Positions 52,535-63,895 are shown, numbered from the stretch's first letter. The stretch is DNA of 64,000 nt from Yersinia rochesterensis (GCF_003600645.1 NZ_CP032482.1:3410001-3474000); one strand, 5' to 3'. Numbers and translations are program-made. The notes: generated by a model not told the origin, from the sequence alone.

Positions 52535-53218
52535 TTAAACGTACAAATAAATCGCCATAAAGTGGCAAACACTGCCGCCCAGCACAAAACCGTGCCAAAT
52601 AGCATGGCCGAAGCGAATGCGCTTAGAGGCGTAGAAAATCACCCCCAATGTGTATAACAAGCCGCCAATCGCCAATAATGCTAACCCGCCAATCTCAAGC
52701 TTTACCGCCAGTTGATAAATCACAATCAATGACAGCCAACCCATCGTCAGGTAAGTCACTAATGACAACACTTCAAACCGATGCGCAAAGGCCAATTTGA
52801 AAATGACGCCCACCAGTGCCAGCCCCCATATCACGGCCATCAAACCGCGAGCCAGGGGAGAATCCAGCCCCACCAATAGAAACGGTGTATATGTCCCGGC
52901 GATTAATATGTAAATGGCGCAATGGTCAAATTTTTGTAGCCAGAGCTTTGCCCTGCGATGTGGGATGGCGTGATACAAAGTTGAGGCCAAAAACAGCAAA
53001 ATAATACTGCCGCCATACAGGCTATAGCTGGTCAGCGCCTTGGTATCGGCCCCATTATCTAGCGCCTGCACTAACAGCAAAACCAAACCGATAATCCCGA
53101 ACACCACGCCAATACCATGGCTGATGCTATTGGCTATTTCTTCCGCCCATGGGTAAGACGGTGTTGTTGCTACCCCTGGAGCGGCTGGGGCCGTGGGTAT
53201 AACTGATTTATTCTTCAA
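52535..53218 (-). CDS. trhA: Hemolysin III family membrane protein (TrhA/YqfA)
   Basis: A 227-residue protein with seven predicted helices of the PAQR/hemolysin III family. [20 protein letters not shown] carries the first conserved Ser-His; [20 protein letters not shown] and [20 protein letters not shown] hold the helix 3 region, and [20 protein letters not shown] the closing His residues of the metal site. In E. coli TrhA is linked to membrane-fluidity homeostasis. The first 25 residues are an extra polar lead. Confidence 0.9.
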   Translation of the reverse strand: MKNKSVIPTAPAAPGVATTPSYPWAEEIANSISHGIGVVFGIIGLVLLLVQALDNGADTKALTSYSLYGGSIILLFLASTLYHAIPHRRAKLWLQKFDHCAIYILIAGTYTPFLLVGLDSPLARGLMAVIWGLALVGVIFKLAFAHRFEVLSLVTYLTMGWLSLIVIYQLAVKLEIGGLALLAIGGLLYTLGVIFYASKRIRFGHAIWHGFVLGGSVCHFMAIYLYV

Positions 53219-53472
53219 TACTGATTATCCTGAAAATGAATCGTTATCTCATCTGCTGATCACAATGACTGTATGAAATCCGTACGAAATCGGTACAGAA
53301 AAACTGCCAACAGATTAACTGAGAATAATTCCAGTGTACACGTGTACGCTTAAATATTCTGTCAATACATGTAACCCGTCATGTCTGTGGTTCAAAGTAT
53401 TCAGGTGACAAATCTATTGGGAACAGCAATTATTACTCAGCGCCAAAAACAGCCAAAAACGAAGGGTAATTT

Positions 53473-54075
53473 ATGTCATTAGCAACACTAGATTTCGGCC
53501 CACTAACCGAAACCATTCAGTTTCTGATGGAAATCGATAAGCTGAAAGATATCCAGCGCCGAACCAAAGTGATTGCCAGTTTGCGTCAGGAAAACTCAGC
53601 CGAGCACAGTTGGCATTTCGCGGTGGCGGCTATGAGTTTGGCTCCTTACGCTGGCTCAGATATTGATATTAATCGCGTGATTAAAATGGCGCTGCTGCAC
53701 GATATTGTCGAAATAGATGCCGGTGATGTCATCGTTTATGATCTGGCGGCCAGAGCGGCTATTCATGAGCAAGAAGTGGCTGCCGCCAAGCGCTTATTTG
53801 GCATGCTGCCCCCCGCATTAGGGGCACAATTTATGGCGCTGTGGGATGAGTATGAAGCGGAAGAAACTGCCGAGGCGCGCTTTGCGACGGTGCTGGATCG
53901 CATTTTACCCATGCTGATTAATCTGCATACTGAGGGTCAAAGTTGGATAGAAAATGGCATTCGGTTGCAGCAAGTGCTGGATCGCAACCAATTAGTTGCC
54001 GAATACTATCCTGAAATTTGGCAGTATTTGCTGCCACAGTTGCAGGTAGCACAGCAAAAAGGCTGGTTGAAGTAA
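53473..54075 (+). CDS. HD-domain phosphohydrolase
   Basis: A 200-residue HD superfamily hydrolase. Metal and catalytic residues: His in NSAEHSWHFAVAAMSL, His-Asp in ALLHDIVEIDAGDVIVYD, and Asp in FATVLDRILPMLINL. It resembles the YfbR/HD_3 group that hydrolyses nucleoside monophosphates, but its substrate is not shown by sequence. It takes the place of yqfB/bglA in the E. coli order. RBS AAGGGTAATTT precedes the ATG. Confidence 0.8.
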   Translation: MSLATLDFGPLTETIQFLMEIDKLKDIQRRTKVIASLRQENSAEHSWHFAVAAMSLAPYAGSDIDINRVIKMALLHDIVEIDAGDVIVYDLAARAAIHEQEVAAAKRLFGMLPPALGAQFMALWDEYEAEETAEARFATVLDRILPMLINLHTEGQSWIENGIRLQQVLDRNQLVAEYYPEIWQYLLPQLQVAQQKGWLK

Positions 54076-54087
54076 CCAAATACCCGC

Positions 54088-54837
54088 TTATTTCCCACCA
54101 GCTAAATCCAGCACACTGCCAGTGACATAAGAGGCATTTTCTGAGAGCAGCCAGACGATGGCTTCTGCCACTTCTTGTGGATGTCCGCCGCGTTTCATTG
54201 GCAGTGAATTTTTCACCCGGTCAACTCGGCCCGGCTCACCGCCGCTAGCATGTATATCGGTATAGATTAAACCCGGCCGAACCCCATTAACTCGGATGCC
54301 CTCTGCGGCCACTTCCAATGATAAACCGGTCGTCAGCGTATCAATAGCCCCTTTGGAGGCGGCATAATCCAAATACTCCCCCGGTGCGCCCAAGCGGGCT
54401 GCGGCAGAAGAGACATTAACAATCGCGCCGCCATTGCCACCATGGCGCAATGCCATGCGCTTGACGGCTTCGCGGCTACATAAAAAATAGCCCGTCACAT
54501 TGGTGCTCAACACTCGATTAATGCGCTCGGCAGTTAACCCCTCGATGGTGGTTTGCGGGAATAAAATACCGGCATTATTGACCAGCGCGGTGATCGGCCC
54601 TAGCTGGGCTTCAAGCTTTTCAAATAGCGCAACCACTTGATATTCATCGGCAATATCTGCCTGTATTGCCACCGCCAGCCCACCCGAGGCGGCAATTTCG
54701 GCAACCACTTGCCGAGCGGCTTGTTCATCATTGATATAATTTACTGCGACCCGATAACCATGCTTTGCCAGCAACAATGCCGTAGCACGGCCAATCCCCC
54801 GGCTGCCCCCTGTCACTAACACGACTTTTTTATGCAT
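54088..54837 (-). CDS. ygfF: SDR-family oxidoreductase YgfF
   Basis: A 249-residue classical short-chain dehydrogenase. The N-terminal Rossmann motif is LVTGGSRGIGRATALLLAKH, then NNAGI, active-site Ser in IVNVSSAAARLG and YAASKGA (Tyr-x-x-x-Lys). C-terminal VNGVRPGLIYTDIHASGGEP. Length and place downstream of gcvP match E. coli ygfF, a glucose-1-dehydrogenase-like protein. The physiological substrate is not known. Confidence 0.85.
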   Translation of the reverse strand: MHKKVVLVTGGSRGIGRATALLLAKHGYRVAVNYINDEQAARQVVAEIAASGGLAVAIQADIADEYQVVALFEKLEAQLGPITALVNNAGILFPQTTIEGLTAERINRVLSTNVTGYFLCSREAVKRMALRHGGNGGAIVNVSSAAARLGAPGEYLDYAASKGAIDTLTTGLSLEVAAEGIRVNGVRPGLIYTDIHASGGEPGRVDRVKNSLPMKRGGHPQEVAEAIVWLLSENASYVTGSVLDLAGGK

Positions 54838-54920
54838 CTCCCTGCCCCTTATTCAGCCGTATGTATTTCTCTTAATTTGAAGAGTAAGCGTAGCCATTAG
54901 CCAGGTAAATACCAATAAAA

Positions 54921-54948
54921 CAAAAGGGCCGCTTGCGCGACCCTTTTT
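54921..54948 (-). terminator. Intrinsic terminator of the gcvTHP operon
   Basis: AAAAGGG(C)CGC-TTGC-GCG(A)CCCTTTT stem, 16 bp downstream of the gcvP stop. On the minus strand the right arm runs into TTTTG. Good size and place for the end of the operon. Confidence 0.8.
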
Positions 54949-54963
54949 CATTTACAACACGTA

Positions 54964-57843
54964 TTATTCATAGTCGGAAATCGGCACACACGAGCAGAAC
55001 AAATTACGGTCGCCGTACACATCATCCAGACGTTTTACGGTCGGCCAGTATTTATTCTCCATCACACCCGCGACCGGGAACACCGCCAGCTCTCGGCTGT
55101 AAGGATGCTGCCAGTCACCTACCAGCTCGCCCTGAGTATGCGGCGCATTCACTAACGGGTTGTCTTCCAGTGGCCATTCACCGCGGGCAACTTTCTCGAT
55201 TTCCGCGCGGATAGCCAGCATGGCATCAATAAAGCGGTCTAACTCGACTTTACTTTCAGATTCTGTCGGCTCCACCATCAGTGTGCCCGCCACCGGGAAG
55301 GACATGGTGGGCGCATGGAAACCGAAGTCAATCAAGCGCTTGGCGATATCCATCTCGCTGATTCCCGTCGCTTCTTTCAGCGGGCGAATATCCAGAATAC
55401 ATTCATGCGCCACCCGGCCATCGTGACCGGTATACAGCACCGGATAAGCTTCTTTCAGACGAGTTGCAATGTAGTTGGCATTCAGAATCGCCACCTGACT
55501 GGCTTGCTTCAGCCCATCGGCCCCCATCATGCGGATGTACATCCAACTGATAGGTAAAATTGATGCACTGCCAAAGGGTGCCGCCGAAACCGCACCTTGT
55601 TGGGTGGTCATGCCGTCAATTTGCACCACACTATGGCCGGGAACAAACGGCGCTAAGTGTGCTTTAACACCAATTGGCCCCATACCTGGGCCGCCACCGC
55701 CGTGTGGAATACAGAAAGTTTTATGCAAGTTTAAGTGGGAAACATCCGCGCCAATATAGCCCGGTGTAGTAATCCCAACCTGCGCATTCATGTTCGCGCC
55801 ATCAAGATAAACCTGGCCACCAAATTGATGAACAATCTGACAAACTTCGCGGATGGTTTCTTCATATACACCGTGAGTCGACGGGTAAGTCACCATAATA
55901 CAAGAGAGTTCATCGCCCGCTTCGCCCGCTTTTTGGCGCAAATCGTGCAAATCAATATTGCCTTGCTTATCACAGGCCACCACCACTACGGACATCCCGG
56001 CCATTTGTGCCGATGCCGGGTTCGTGCCGTGAGCAGAGCTTGGGATTAAACAGATATGGCGGCTCGCCTGATTGCGGCTTTCGTGATAGCGGCGGATAGC
56101 CAACAGACCCGCATATTCGCCCTGCGCACCCGAGTTTGGCTGCATGCAAACTGCATCATAGCCGGTCAATTGCACCAGCCATTGTGACAATTGGCCAATC
56201 ATTTGCTGATAACCGGCAGCTTGCTCAGGCGGGCAGAATGGGTGCAATTCAGCGAATTCCGGCCAGGTGATCGGGATCATCTCGGCTGCGGCATTCAACT
56301 TCATGGTGCAAGATCCCAGCGGGATCATCGCCTGATTCAGTGCCAAATCTTTGCGCTCTAAACGATGCATATAGCGCATCATTTCAGTTTCGCTGTGATA
56401 ACGGTTAAATACCGGATGAGTCAAAATAGGATCTTGGCGCAACATAGTCGATTGAATTGACTGGCTATTATGACTGATTTGGGCATCAAGTTGATCAATA
56501 TCCAAACCATGATTATCACCGACTAACAAGGTGAACAAGGTTTGAAGATCTTCGCGAGAAGTGGTTTCATCCAGCGTGATGCCCACAGCGCCGTGAATAT
56601 CAGTGCGCAGATTGATACCGAAGCTCAATGCACGGGCCAGTACAGTGGCTTTATCTTTGACTTCAATCGTTAATGTGTCGAACCAATGTTGGAAACGCAG
56701 AGTCAGACCGGCTTGTTGCAAGCCCGCAGCCAGAATATCGGTCATGCGGTGAATGCGGCCAGCAATACGCTGCAAGCCTTGTGGGCCATGATAAACCGCG
56801 TACAAACTGGCGATATTGGCCAGTAACACCTGAGAAGTACAGATATTGGAGTTAGCTTTTTCGCGGCGGATATGTTGCTCACGGGTTTGCATCGCCATAC
56901 GCAGCGCGGTATTACCGGCAGCATCGCGCGATACGCCAATAATCCGGCCCGGCATTGAGCGTTTAAACTCATCGCGACAAGCAAAGAAAGCAGCATGCGG
57001 GCCACCATAACCCATCGGCACACCAAAGCGCTGAGCCGAGCCAAATACCACGTCAGCGCCTTGTTTACCCGGTGCGGTCAACAGAACCAACGCCATAATA
57101 TCAGCGGCAACACTGGTAATGATTTTGCGTTTTTTCAGCTCAGACAGCAGCGCTGAGTAGTCATGCAGCTCGCCAGTGGTACCGACTTGTTGCAGCAGCA
57201 CCCCGAATACGCCCTCTAGCTCCAGCACTTTTTCTGCGCGGTCAACAATCACTTCAAACCCAAAGGTTTCAGCACGAGTTCGCACCACATCAAGGGTCTG
57301 CGGGTGGACATCATCAGCAACAAAGAAACGATTTGCGTCTTTGAGCTTACTGGCACGTTTTGCCAACGCCATAGATTCTGCGGCTGCGGTGGCTTCATCC
57401 AGCAAAGAAGCAGAAGCCAGATCCAGACCGGTCAAGTCCTGAGTCAATTGCTGGAAATTCAGCAATGCTTCAAGACGGCCCTGTGAAACCTCTGGCTGAT
57501 AAGGAGTATAGGCGGTGTACCAGCCGGGGTTTTCCAGCATATTACGCAAGATAACTGGCGGGGTCAGAACCGGGCTGTAGCCCATGCCAATATAGGATTT
57601 ATAACGCTGATTCTGGCTGGCAATCCCTTTAAGTTCCGCCAGCGCCTGATGTTCGGTCGCGGCATCGCCCACTGGTGGTGGGCTTGGCAATTGGATATCT
57701 GCCGGAACAATCTGCTGGATCAAACTGCTTAACGAGCTGGCACCAACAGCGGCCAACATTTGCTGTTGTTGTTCAGCTGAGGAGCCGATATGGCGCTGAA
57801 TAAAAGCATCGTTATGTTCAAGCTGGCTGAGATTCTGAGTCAT
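54964..57843 (-). CDS. gcvP: Glycine dehydrogenase (decarboxylating), P protein
   Basis: A 959-residue PLP enzyme that decarboxylates glycine and passes the aminomethyl group to lipoyl-GcvH. N-terminal half: [41 protein letters not shown]-terminal half: [20 protein letters not shown], and the PLP lysine in [20 protein letters not shown]. The single-chain form is typical of enteric bacteria. It is the last gene of gcvTHP, after a 200-bp spacer with a large palindrome. Confidence 0.97.
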   Translation of the reverse strand: MTQNLSQLEHNDAFIQRHIGSSAEQQQQMLAAVGASSLSSLIQQIVPADIQLPSPPPVGDAATEHQALAELKGIASQNQRYKSYIGMGYSPVLTPPVILRNMLENPGWYTAYTPYQPEVSQGRLEALLNFQQLTQDLTGLDLASASLLDEATAAAESMALAKRASKLKDANRFFVADDVHPQTLDVVRTRAETFGFEVIVDRAEKVLELEGVFGVLLQQVGTTGELHDYSALLSELKKRKIITSVAADIMALVLLTAPGKQGADVVFGSAQRFGVPMGYGGPHAAFFACRDEFKRSMPGRIIGVSRDAAGNTALRMAMQTREQHIRREKANSNICTSQVLLANIASLYAVYHGPQGLQRIAGRIHRMTDILAAGLQQAGLTLRFQHWFDTLTIEVKDKATVLARALSFGINLRTDIHGAVGITLDETTSREDLQTLFTLLVGDNHGLDIDQLDAQISHNSQSIQSTMLRQDPILTHPVFNRYHSETEMMRYMHRLERKDLALNQAMIPLGSCTMKLNAAAEMIPITWPEFAELHPFCPPEQAAGYQQMIGQLSQWLVQLTGYDAVCMQPNSGAQGEYAGLLAIRRYHESRNQASRHICLIPSSAHGTNPASAQMAGMSVVVVACDKQGNIDLHDLRQKAGEAGDELSCIMVTYPSTHGVYEETIREVCQIVHQFGGQVYLDGANMNAQVGITTPGYIGADVSHLNLHKTFCIPHGGGGPGMGPIGVKAHLAPFVPGHSVVQIDGMTTQQGAVSAAPFGSASILPISWMYIRMMGADGLKQASQVAILNANYIATRLKEAYPVLYTGHDGRVAHECILDIRPLKEATGISEMDIAKRLIDFGFHAPTMSFPVAGTLMVEPTESESKVELDRFIDAMLAIRAEIEKVARGEWPLEDNPLVNAPHTQGELVGDWQHPYSRELAVFPVAGVMENKYWPTVKRLDDVYGDRNLFCSCVPISDYE

Positions 57844-57934
57844 TTGCTACACATTCCTGAATAGGGCATGGGACGGGAGATATTTGAAATTAACCGCGCC
57901 TTGGAGAGGTTTTAGAAATACTCACAAAGCCGAA

Positions 57935-58008
57935 CTAAGGGGAAGCACGTCGTTCGGGTCGTAGTGGCGTAAGCCACCGGAGCACCCGTAGACGTGGTCA
58001 ACCCTTAG
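57935..58008. repeat. Palindromic element in the gcvH-gcvP spacer
   Basis: A 74-bp imperfect palindrome: CTAAGGG / CCCTTAG outer arms, CACGTC / GACGTG, CGGGT / ACCCG, and GTGGC-GTAA-GCCAC at the tip. In RNA it would make a long hairpin between gcvH and gcvP, which could protect the upstream gcvTH message. It looks like an intercistronic repeat unit. Confidence 0.7.
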
Positions 58009-58043
58009 CTCATTGCACTTCACTCACCTCAGGCTTTTTTCAT

Positions 58044-58439
<396 letters not shown>

Positions 58440-58494
58440 TTAAAAAGGTAGAGCCAAAAAGTGTGGCTCGTAGAATGCGGAATACTCTAAATAA

Positions 58495-59592
58495 TTACAG
58501 CACGACCGGCTTACCCGCCCGCACAAAACCCGGTTTTGTGACGCGCACCGGCATTTCACGGTTACGAATTTGCACCACCGCACTTTCACCTATCCCCGCA
58601 GGGACACGAGCCAGAGCAATACTGAAGCCCAGTGTCGGCGAGAATGATCCGCTGGTTATCACACCAACATGCTGGTTACCTAAAGCATCAGAAAAATGCA
58701 CCGGTAACTCATTACGCAATACGCCTTTTTCAGTCATGATCAAGCCGACCAGTTGCTCAGTGCCGTTCGCACGCTGCTTTTCCAGGGCTTCGCGACCAAT
58801 AAACTGGCGGTCTTCTGGCAACCAGGCCACTGTCCACCCCATATTGGCGGCGAGTGGCGAAATGCTTTCGTCCATTTCCTGGCCATAGAGATTCATCCCC
58901 GCTTCCAGGCGCAAAGTATCACGCGCACCAAGGCCGGCGGGCTTCACGCCAGCGGCTAGCAATTGTTGCCAAAATTCAACCACCTGTTCTTTCGGTAGCG
59001 CGATTTCATAGCCTGCTTCGCCGGTATAACCGGTGGTGGCGATAAACAAATCACCAGCTTGAATACCAAAGAATGGTTTCATTCCTGTAATCGCTTGTTG
59101 CTGCTCAGGAGTCAGTAAGGTCGCCACTTTCTGTTGCGCTGTCGGGCCTTGCACCGCCACCAGCGCTAAATCGTCACGCACCGTCACGCCCACCTGATAA
59201 GGCTCAGCGTGCTGAATGATCCATTCCAGATCTTTCTCTCGGGTGGAGGAGTTCACCACTAAACGGAAATAGTCTTCGCGCAGGAAGTAGACAATTAAAT
59301 CATCGATAACACCGCCGGAAGCATTCAGCATCGCGGTGTACAGGGCTTTGCCCGGTTGGGTCAGTTTGGCAACATCATTGGCTAACAGATAACGCAAGAA
59401 TTCACGGGTTTGGGCACCGTGCAGATCGACAATTGTCATGTGCGAGACATCAAACATACCGGCATCTTGGCGCACGATATGATGCTCATCAATTTGAGAG
59501 CCATAATGCAATGGCATCATCCAACCATGAAAATCTACCATGCGCGCACCGCACGCCACGTGTTGGTCATACAGCGGGGTCTGCTTAGACAT
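58495..59592 (-). CDS. gcvT: Aminomethyltransferase, T protein
   Basis: A 365-residue tetrahydrofolate-dependent enzyme that releases ammonia from the aminomethyl-H protein and makes 5,10-methylene-[63 protein letters not shown] and [20 protein letters not shown] are family hallmarks. First gene of gcvTHP. In enterics the operon is controlled by GcvA/GcvR, Lrp and PurR; no such site was verified here. Confidence 0.97.
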   Translation of the reverse strand: MSKQTPLYDQHVACGARMVDFHGWMMPLHYGSQIDEHHIVRQDAGMFDVSHMTIVDLHGAQTREFLRYLLANDVAKLTQPGKALYTAMLNASGGVIDDLIVYFLREDYFRLVVNSSTREKDLEWIIQHAEPYQVGVTVRDDLALVAVQGPTAQQKVATLLTPEQQQAITGMKPFFGIQAGDLFIATTGYTGEAGYEIALPKEQVVEFWQQLLAAGVKPAGLGARDTLRLEAGMNLYGQEMDESISPLAANMGWTVAWLPEDRQFIGREALEKQRANGTEQLVGLIMTEKGVLRNELPVHFSDALGNQHVGVITSGSFSPTLGFSIALARVPAGIGESAVVQIRNREMPVRVTKPGFVRAGKPVVL

Positions 59593-59968
59593 CTACTCTC
59601 CCTCAAACAGTTTCATGCAATGAGTGTTAGAGACTCTAACTCACCATAAACAGGCCTATACCCTAGATAGTTCGGGTTGCAGGAAGGCGGCAATTAAGCG
59701 AATCCCCAGGAGCTTACTCAAGTAAGTGACTGGGGTGAACGAAAGCAGCCAACACACCTGCAACGTGAAGTATGACGGGTCTACGCAAACGATACCTTTT
59801 GCCCAACGTTATCACCGAATTCATCAGGTAACCATAAGGTAAAATAGGCAATAGCACAGATTAAAACGATAAAAGGCAGGGGTATTGTGCAGAATTTTCC
59901 ACTGCAAAACTGCGCACGAAGGCACATAATTAACAATTAAAGCGTAAAAATTGCGATGTTATATAACG
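59593..59968. promoter_or_regulatory. gcvTHP upstream region
   Basis: 376 bp between gcvT and the ubiI terminator. It holds the 127-bp palindromic element (59657-59783) next to gcvT and an AT-rich part (59784-59968) where the promoter and GcvA/Lrp sites are expected. If the promoter is in the latter part, the palindrome is transcribed in the leader. Confidence 0.5.
59657..59783. repeat. Yersinia-type palindromic repeat element
   Basis: A 127-bp element with imperfect terminal inverted repeats, TATACCC...TTCGGGTTGCAGG at the left and CCTGCAACGTGAAG...GGGTCTA at the right. The central palindrome is CCCCAG-gag-CTTACT...AGTAAG-tga-CTGGGG. I recall similar GCAGGAAGGCGGC elements as frequent in Yersinia and Serratia genomes. 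The family name was not verified. Confidence 0.7.
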
Positions 59969-60012
59969 AAAAAACCAAAACCCTGTCAGAATCAACTTAT
60001 CAGGTTTTGGTT
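59969..60012 (-). terminator. Intrinsic terminator after ubiI
   Basis: AACCAAAACC(C)TG / CAGGTTTTGGTT with one bulged base and a loop of about 15 bases, followed on the minus strand by TTTTTTCG. It ends the pepP-ubiH-ubiI transcript, 70 bp after the ubiI stop. Confidence 0.75.
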
Positions 60013-60081
60013 ATGTGTGAGAAAAACTAATGTGAAAAACAGATTGAAATTAGATTATTTCAACTGAGAGGAATAACTTGG

Positions 60082-61296
60082 CTATTCAGCCAACCAATCG
60101 GGCAAATCATTTAACCCCATCGCCTGGCGCACTAGCTGCGGTTTTACACCCGGCAAATTATCCGCCAATGTCAAACCAATATCGCGTAACAGTTTTTTAG
60201 CCGGATTATCACCCGCAAACAGTGAGCGGAAACCCTGCATGCTGGCAAGCATCATTGCGGCGCTGTGCTTACGGCGGCGTTCATAGCGGCGCAGATAAAG
60301 GTGCTGGCCGATATCTTTACCCTGACGCTGCAAGCGCCGGAGTTCAGACACCAGTTCGGCGGCATCCATAAAGCCCAGATTCACGCCCTGCCCGGCCAAC
60401 GGATGCACGGTATGAGCGGCGTCGCCCACCAGAGCCAGCCGGTGTGCCGCGAAACTACGCGCATAACGCCCCATTAGCGGGAAGGTTTGGCGCTCACTTT
60501 CAAGCTGGCACGGCCCCAACCGCATATCAAATGCCATTCCCAGCTCGCGATTAAACTGCTCTGCGGGCAGTGTGGCTAACTCGGCAGCGCGTTCAGGGGG
60601 TAATGACCAAACAATCGAGCTAAGGTGCGGGTCACTAAATGGCAGGAATGCCAGAATGCCGTCGCCGTGAAATACCTGCCGTGCCGTGGCCAGATGCGCT
60701 TCTTCAGTGCGGATAGTGGCCACCAGCGCGTGATGGGCATAATCCCAAAATGTCAGTGGGATATCAGCATGTTGGCGTAACCAAGAGTTCGCACCATCAG
60801 CCCCAATCACCAACCGGGCGCTGAGCATCCGGTCATCCGTCAGAGTGATAAATGCTTCACTTTCGCCCCAAGCCACCTGTTTGATACTGGCGGGCGCCAG
60901 CAAAGTCACATCAACCAATTGGCTGGCTCGCTGCCATAGCGCCTGCTGAATCACTTGGTTTTCAATGATATGCCCGAGATGGCTAAAACCATATTCATCG
61001 GCGTGGAAAGCAATTTTCCCAAAACTGTCCTGGTCCCACACTTCCATGCCGCTATAAGGGCTGGCGCGCAGCGCTAAGATGTCTTCCCACACACCAATTT
61101 TTTGCAGTAATCGCTCACTGGCCGCATTGATCGCCGAAACCCGAAGCGCCAACTCACCGGTCACCGGCGCAGGTAGCGGCTCAGGCGCGGGTTGGTGTTC
61201 CAGAACGGCAATGCGCAGGCCACTGCCTTGTAAACCACAGGCCAGTGCCAAGCCGACCATTCCACCACCGGCGATTACTACGTCATATGATTGCAT
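60082..61296 (-). CDS. ubiI: UbiI (VisC), ubiquinone C5-hydroxylase
   Basis: A 404-residue FAD-dependent monooxygenase. The FAD dinucleotide motif MQSYDVVIAGGGMVGLALAC opens it; the mid-region DG motif is LVIGADGANSWLRQHADIP; the second FAD motif is LALVGDAAHTVHPLAGQGVN. It hydroxylates the C5 position of the ubiquinone ring under aerobic growth. It follows ubiH after about 50 bp, as in E. coli. Confidence 0.95.
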   Translation of the reverse strand: MQSYDVVIAGGGMVGLALACGLQGSGLRIAVLEHQPAPEPLPAPVTGELALRVSAINAASERLLQKIGVWEDILALRASPYSGMEVWDQDSFGKIAFHADEYGFSHLGHIIENQVIQQALWQRASQLVDVTLLAPASIKQVAWGESEAFITLTDDRMLSARLVIGADGANSWLRQHADIPLTFWDYAHHALVATIRTEEAHLATARQVFHGDGILAFLPFSDPHLSSIVWSLPPERAAELATLPAEQFNRELGMAFDMRLGPCQLESERQTFPLMGRYARSFAAHRLALVGDAAHTVHPLAGQGVNLGFMDAAELVSELRRLQRQGKDIGQHLYLRRYERRRKHSAAMMLASMQGFRSLFAGDNPAKKLLRDIGLTLADNLPGVKPQLVRQAMGLNDLPDWLAE

Positions 61297-61345
61297 ACCG
61301 AGATATATCCTATGAAAATATGAACTTTATTTACCCTATGGATTT

Positions 61346-62524
61346 TTAGCGCTCAACCCATCCCAATGTCCGCCGGGCGAAAGTATCACGGATTGCAGGT
61401 ATCTGTTCCATCGACATCAAAGCCAGATTACGCCCCACCACCAACGGCCCATAGCGGTTGGCAAACAGGCGGATTAATCCATCGGTGACGCCGATGGTTG
61501 CCTGTTGATCATGTTGCCGCCGCTGTTGGTATTGACTGAGTACCGCATAATCGCCGGGATCTCTTCCTGCAAGGGCGGCTTGTGCAACAGTTTCCGCCAG
61601 TGACATCACATCGCGCAGCCCTAAATTAAAGCCCTGACCGGCAATCGGATGCAAGGTTTGAGCTGCATTGCCGACTAATGCCAGCCGATGACTGACATGG
61701 CGCGAGGCGGTGAGCAATTGCAGGGGGTAACTGTGGCGCTTGCCGGCATGCAGCATTTTCCCTAGCCGCCAGCCGAAAGCCTGCTGTAGCTCGGCCAGAA
61801 AACGGATGTCATCCCAGCTATCCACCTGCTGTCTATCTTGTTTGGCATGGCACCAAACTAATGAACTGCGCCCTTGAGACATTGGCAGTAGCGCCAATGG
61901 CCCATTGCGGGTAAAGCGCTCAAAAGCACGCCCATTGGGCAGTTCGGAGGTCGTGACATTGGCGATCACCGCGATTTGTTGGTAATCCTGCTGCTGCCAC
62001 TGAATGTTACAAGCTTGAGCCAGTGCGGAATGGGAGCCATCCGCCGCCACCAATAATTTAGCGCTAAGTTGTTGGCCATTATCCAATGTCACCGTGGCAG
62101 ATTCTGTCGTGCGCACCACATCAACCACTTTTGCCGGGCAATGTAAGGTCACACCCGGCGCTTTCTGTAACAAGGCGAATAGCCGATTACCGGCATCAAA
62201 CAGCTCAATGACCTGACCCAGAGCCGGAACACGATAATCTTGCGCCCGAAGATTCACAAAGCCGGAATGTCCACTATCACTGACGTGAACATGTTCAATG
62301 GCGGTGGCACAGTCTGCCAATGCTGACCAGAGGCCAATGCTATCCAATTGCTGACAGGTTCCCTGCGCCAATGCAATGGCTCTGGCATCAAAACCTGGAT
62401 GTTGGCGGCTGTCAGGAAGATGCGCTTCAATCAGCGCCACCGGTGCCGCCCCTTTAGTGAGGGATGAAATAGCCAGCGCCAGTGTCGCGCCAGCCATACC
62501 GCCACCAACAATTATCACACTCAT
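61346..62524 (-). CDS. ubiH: UbiH, 2-octaprenyl-6-methoxyphenol hydroxylase
   Basis: A 392-residue paralogue of UbiI. MSVIIVGGGMAGATLALAIS binds FAD, LLVAADGSHSALAQACNIQ is the DG motif and LALVGNAAQTLHPIAGQGFN the second FAD motif (here Gly-Asn in place of Gly-Asp, as in E. coli UbiH). Carries out the C1 hydroxylation in aerobic ubiquinone synthesis. It lies 3 bp after pepP. Confidence 0.95.
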   Translation of the reverse strand: MSVIIVGGGMAGATLALAISSLTKGAAPVALIEAHLPDSRQHPGFDARAIALAQGTCQQLDSIGLWSALADCATAIEHVHVSDSGHSGFVNLRAQDYRVPALGQVIELFDAGNRLFALLQKAPGVTLHCPAKVVDVVRTTESATVTLDNGQQLSAKLLVAADGSHSALAQACNIQWQQQDYQQIAVIANVTTSELPNGRAFERFTRNGPLALLPMSQGRSSLVWCHAKQDRQQVDSWDDIRFLAELQQAFGWRLGKMLHAGKRHSYPLQLLTASRHVSHRLALVGNAAQTLHPIAGQGFNLGLRDVMSLAETVAQAALAGRDPGDYAVLSQYQQRRQHDQQATIGVTDGLIRLFANRYGPLVVGRNLALMSMEQIPAIRDTFARRTLGWVER

Positions 62525-62527
62525 CAG

Positions 62528-63841
62528 TTATCTCGCTGCCGCCATCAGGGCTTCAATGTCATCGGGATCTTTTACCACACTGGCGGTCAGATTTTCATTA
62601 CCATCCGCAGTAATCACAATGTCATCTTCAATCCGAATACCAATACCGCGATATTGTGGCGGAACATCGGCATCTGGCGCGATATACAAGCCCGGCTCGA
62701 TGGTCAGCACCATACCCGGCTCAAGAGGGCGCTCGCGGTCACTGTTGCTGTAATCGCCGACATCATGCACATCCAACCCCAGCCAGTGGCTCAAGCCGTG
62801 CATAAAGAAGGGACGGTGCGCTTGTTCAATAATCAGTTGCTCGACATCCCCTTTGAGGATGCCCAAACTCACCAAACCGGTAATCATAATCCGCACCACC
62901 TTCCCCGTGACCTCACGGATACTGGTTCCTGGCCGGTACAATTCCAAAGATTTGTTGATGGAGGCCAGCACGATGTCATAAATCTCCCGCTGGGCTGGGG
63001 TAAATTTACCGTTTACCGGGAAAGTTCGGGTGATATCACCGGCATAGCCCTGATATTCACAACCGGCGTCAATCAGCACTAAATCGCCATCTCGCAGTTC
63101 GCACTCATTTTCGGTGTAATGCAAAATGCAGCCATTTTCACCGCCACCAACAATTGTGTTATACGCCGGATAACGCGCACCATGGCGAGTAAATTCATGC
63201 AGAATCTCCCCTTCCAATTGGTACTCAAACATCCCTGCACGGCATCTTTCCATCGCGCGGGTATGGGCCAATGCGCTAATTTCACCGGCGCGGCGCATCA
63301 CAGCAAGTTCTTCTTCTGACTTAAACAGGCGCATTTCATGCAACCATGGCCGCCAGTCAGTTAAGGTCGCGGGTGCACGCAAATTTTTACGAAAACCGTT
63401 ACGCAATTTTTCCAGCGCGGCAAACACAATCTTATCCGCATAATCATATTGCCCCTGCGCGTGATAAATCACATCAAGGCGATTAAGCAGCAAATAGAGC
63501 TGCTCGTCGATTTCATCAAAAGGTAATGCGCGATCGATACCCAACTTCTCAGGCGCGGCCTCTTGCCCTAAACGGCGGCCAAACCAGATTTCAGCGGTTA
63601 AATCGCGCACTCGGTTAAACAGCACGCTGTGGTTGTGAGTCTCATCGCTTTTCACCAGAATCAGCACCGCTTCCGGCTCATTAAAGCCGGTCAGATAACT
63701 AAAATCGCTATTCTGCCGATAAGGATATTCAGAATCTGCACTGCGCGTAGCCTCTGGTGCGGCAAAAATAATGGCAGCACTGCCCGGGGCCATCTTCGCC
63801 AACAGTGCCTGACGGCGATTCTGGTATTCTTGCTGAGTCAT
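62528..63841 (-). CDS. pepP: Xaa-Pro aminopeptidase P
   Basis: A 437-residue manganese aminopeptidase that removes N-terminal residues preceding proline. The N-terminal creatinase-like domain (MAPGSAAIIFAAPEATRSAD) is followed by the pita-bread catalytic domain. Metal ligands are in VLIDAGCEYQGYAGDITRTF (two Asp), FMHGLSHWLGLDVHDVG (His), GMVLTIEPGLYIA (Glu) and IGIRIEDDIVIT (Glu). ATG 63841 after AGGAGGG is chosen over ATG 63880. It heads pepP-ubiH-ubiI. Confidence 0.95.
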   Translation of the reverse strand: MTQQEYQNRRQALLAKMAPGSAAIIFAAPEATRSADSEYPYRQNSDFSYLTGFNEPEAVLILVKSDETHNHSVLFNRVRDLTAEIWFGRRLGQEAAPEKLGIDRALPFDEIDEQLYLLLNRLDVIYHAQGQYDYADKIVFAALEKLRNGFRKNLRAPATLTDWRPWLHEMRLFKSEEELAVMRRAGEISALAHTRAMERCRAGMFEYQLEGEILHEFTRHGARYPAYNTIVGGGENGCILHYTENECELRDGDLVLIDAGCEYQGYAGDITRTFPVNGKFTPAQREIYDIVLASINKSLELYRPGTSIREVTGKVVRIMITGLVSLGILKGDVEQLIIEQAHRPFFMHGLSHWLGLDVHDVGDYSNSDRERPLEPGMVLTIEPGLYIAPDADVPPQYRGIGIRIEDDIVITADGNENLTASVVKDPDDIEALMAAAR

Positions 63842-63895
63842 TACACCCTCCTGAAATATCCGATTTCCATCATTCAACACACGACACAGGCCAGC

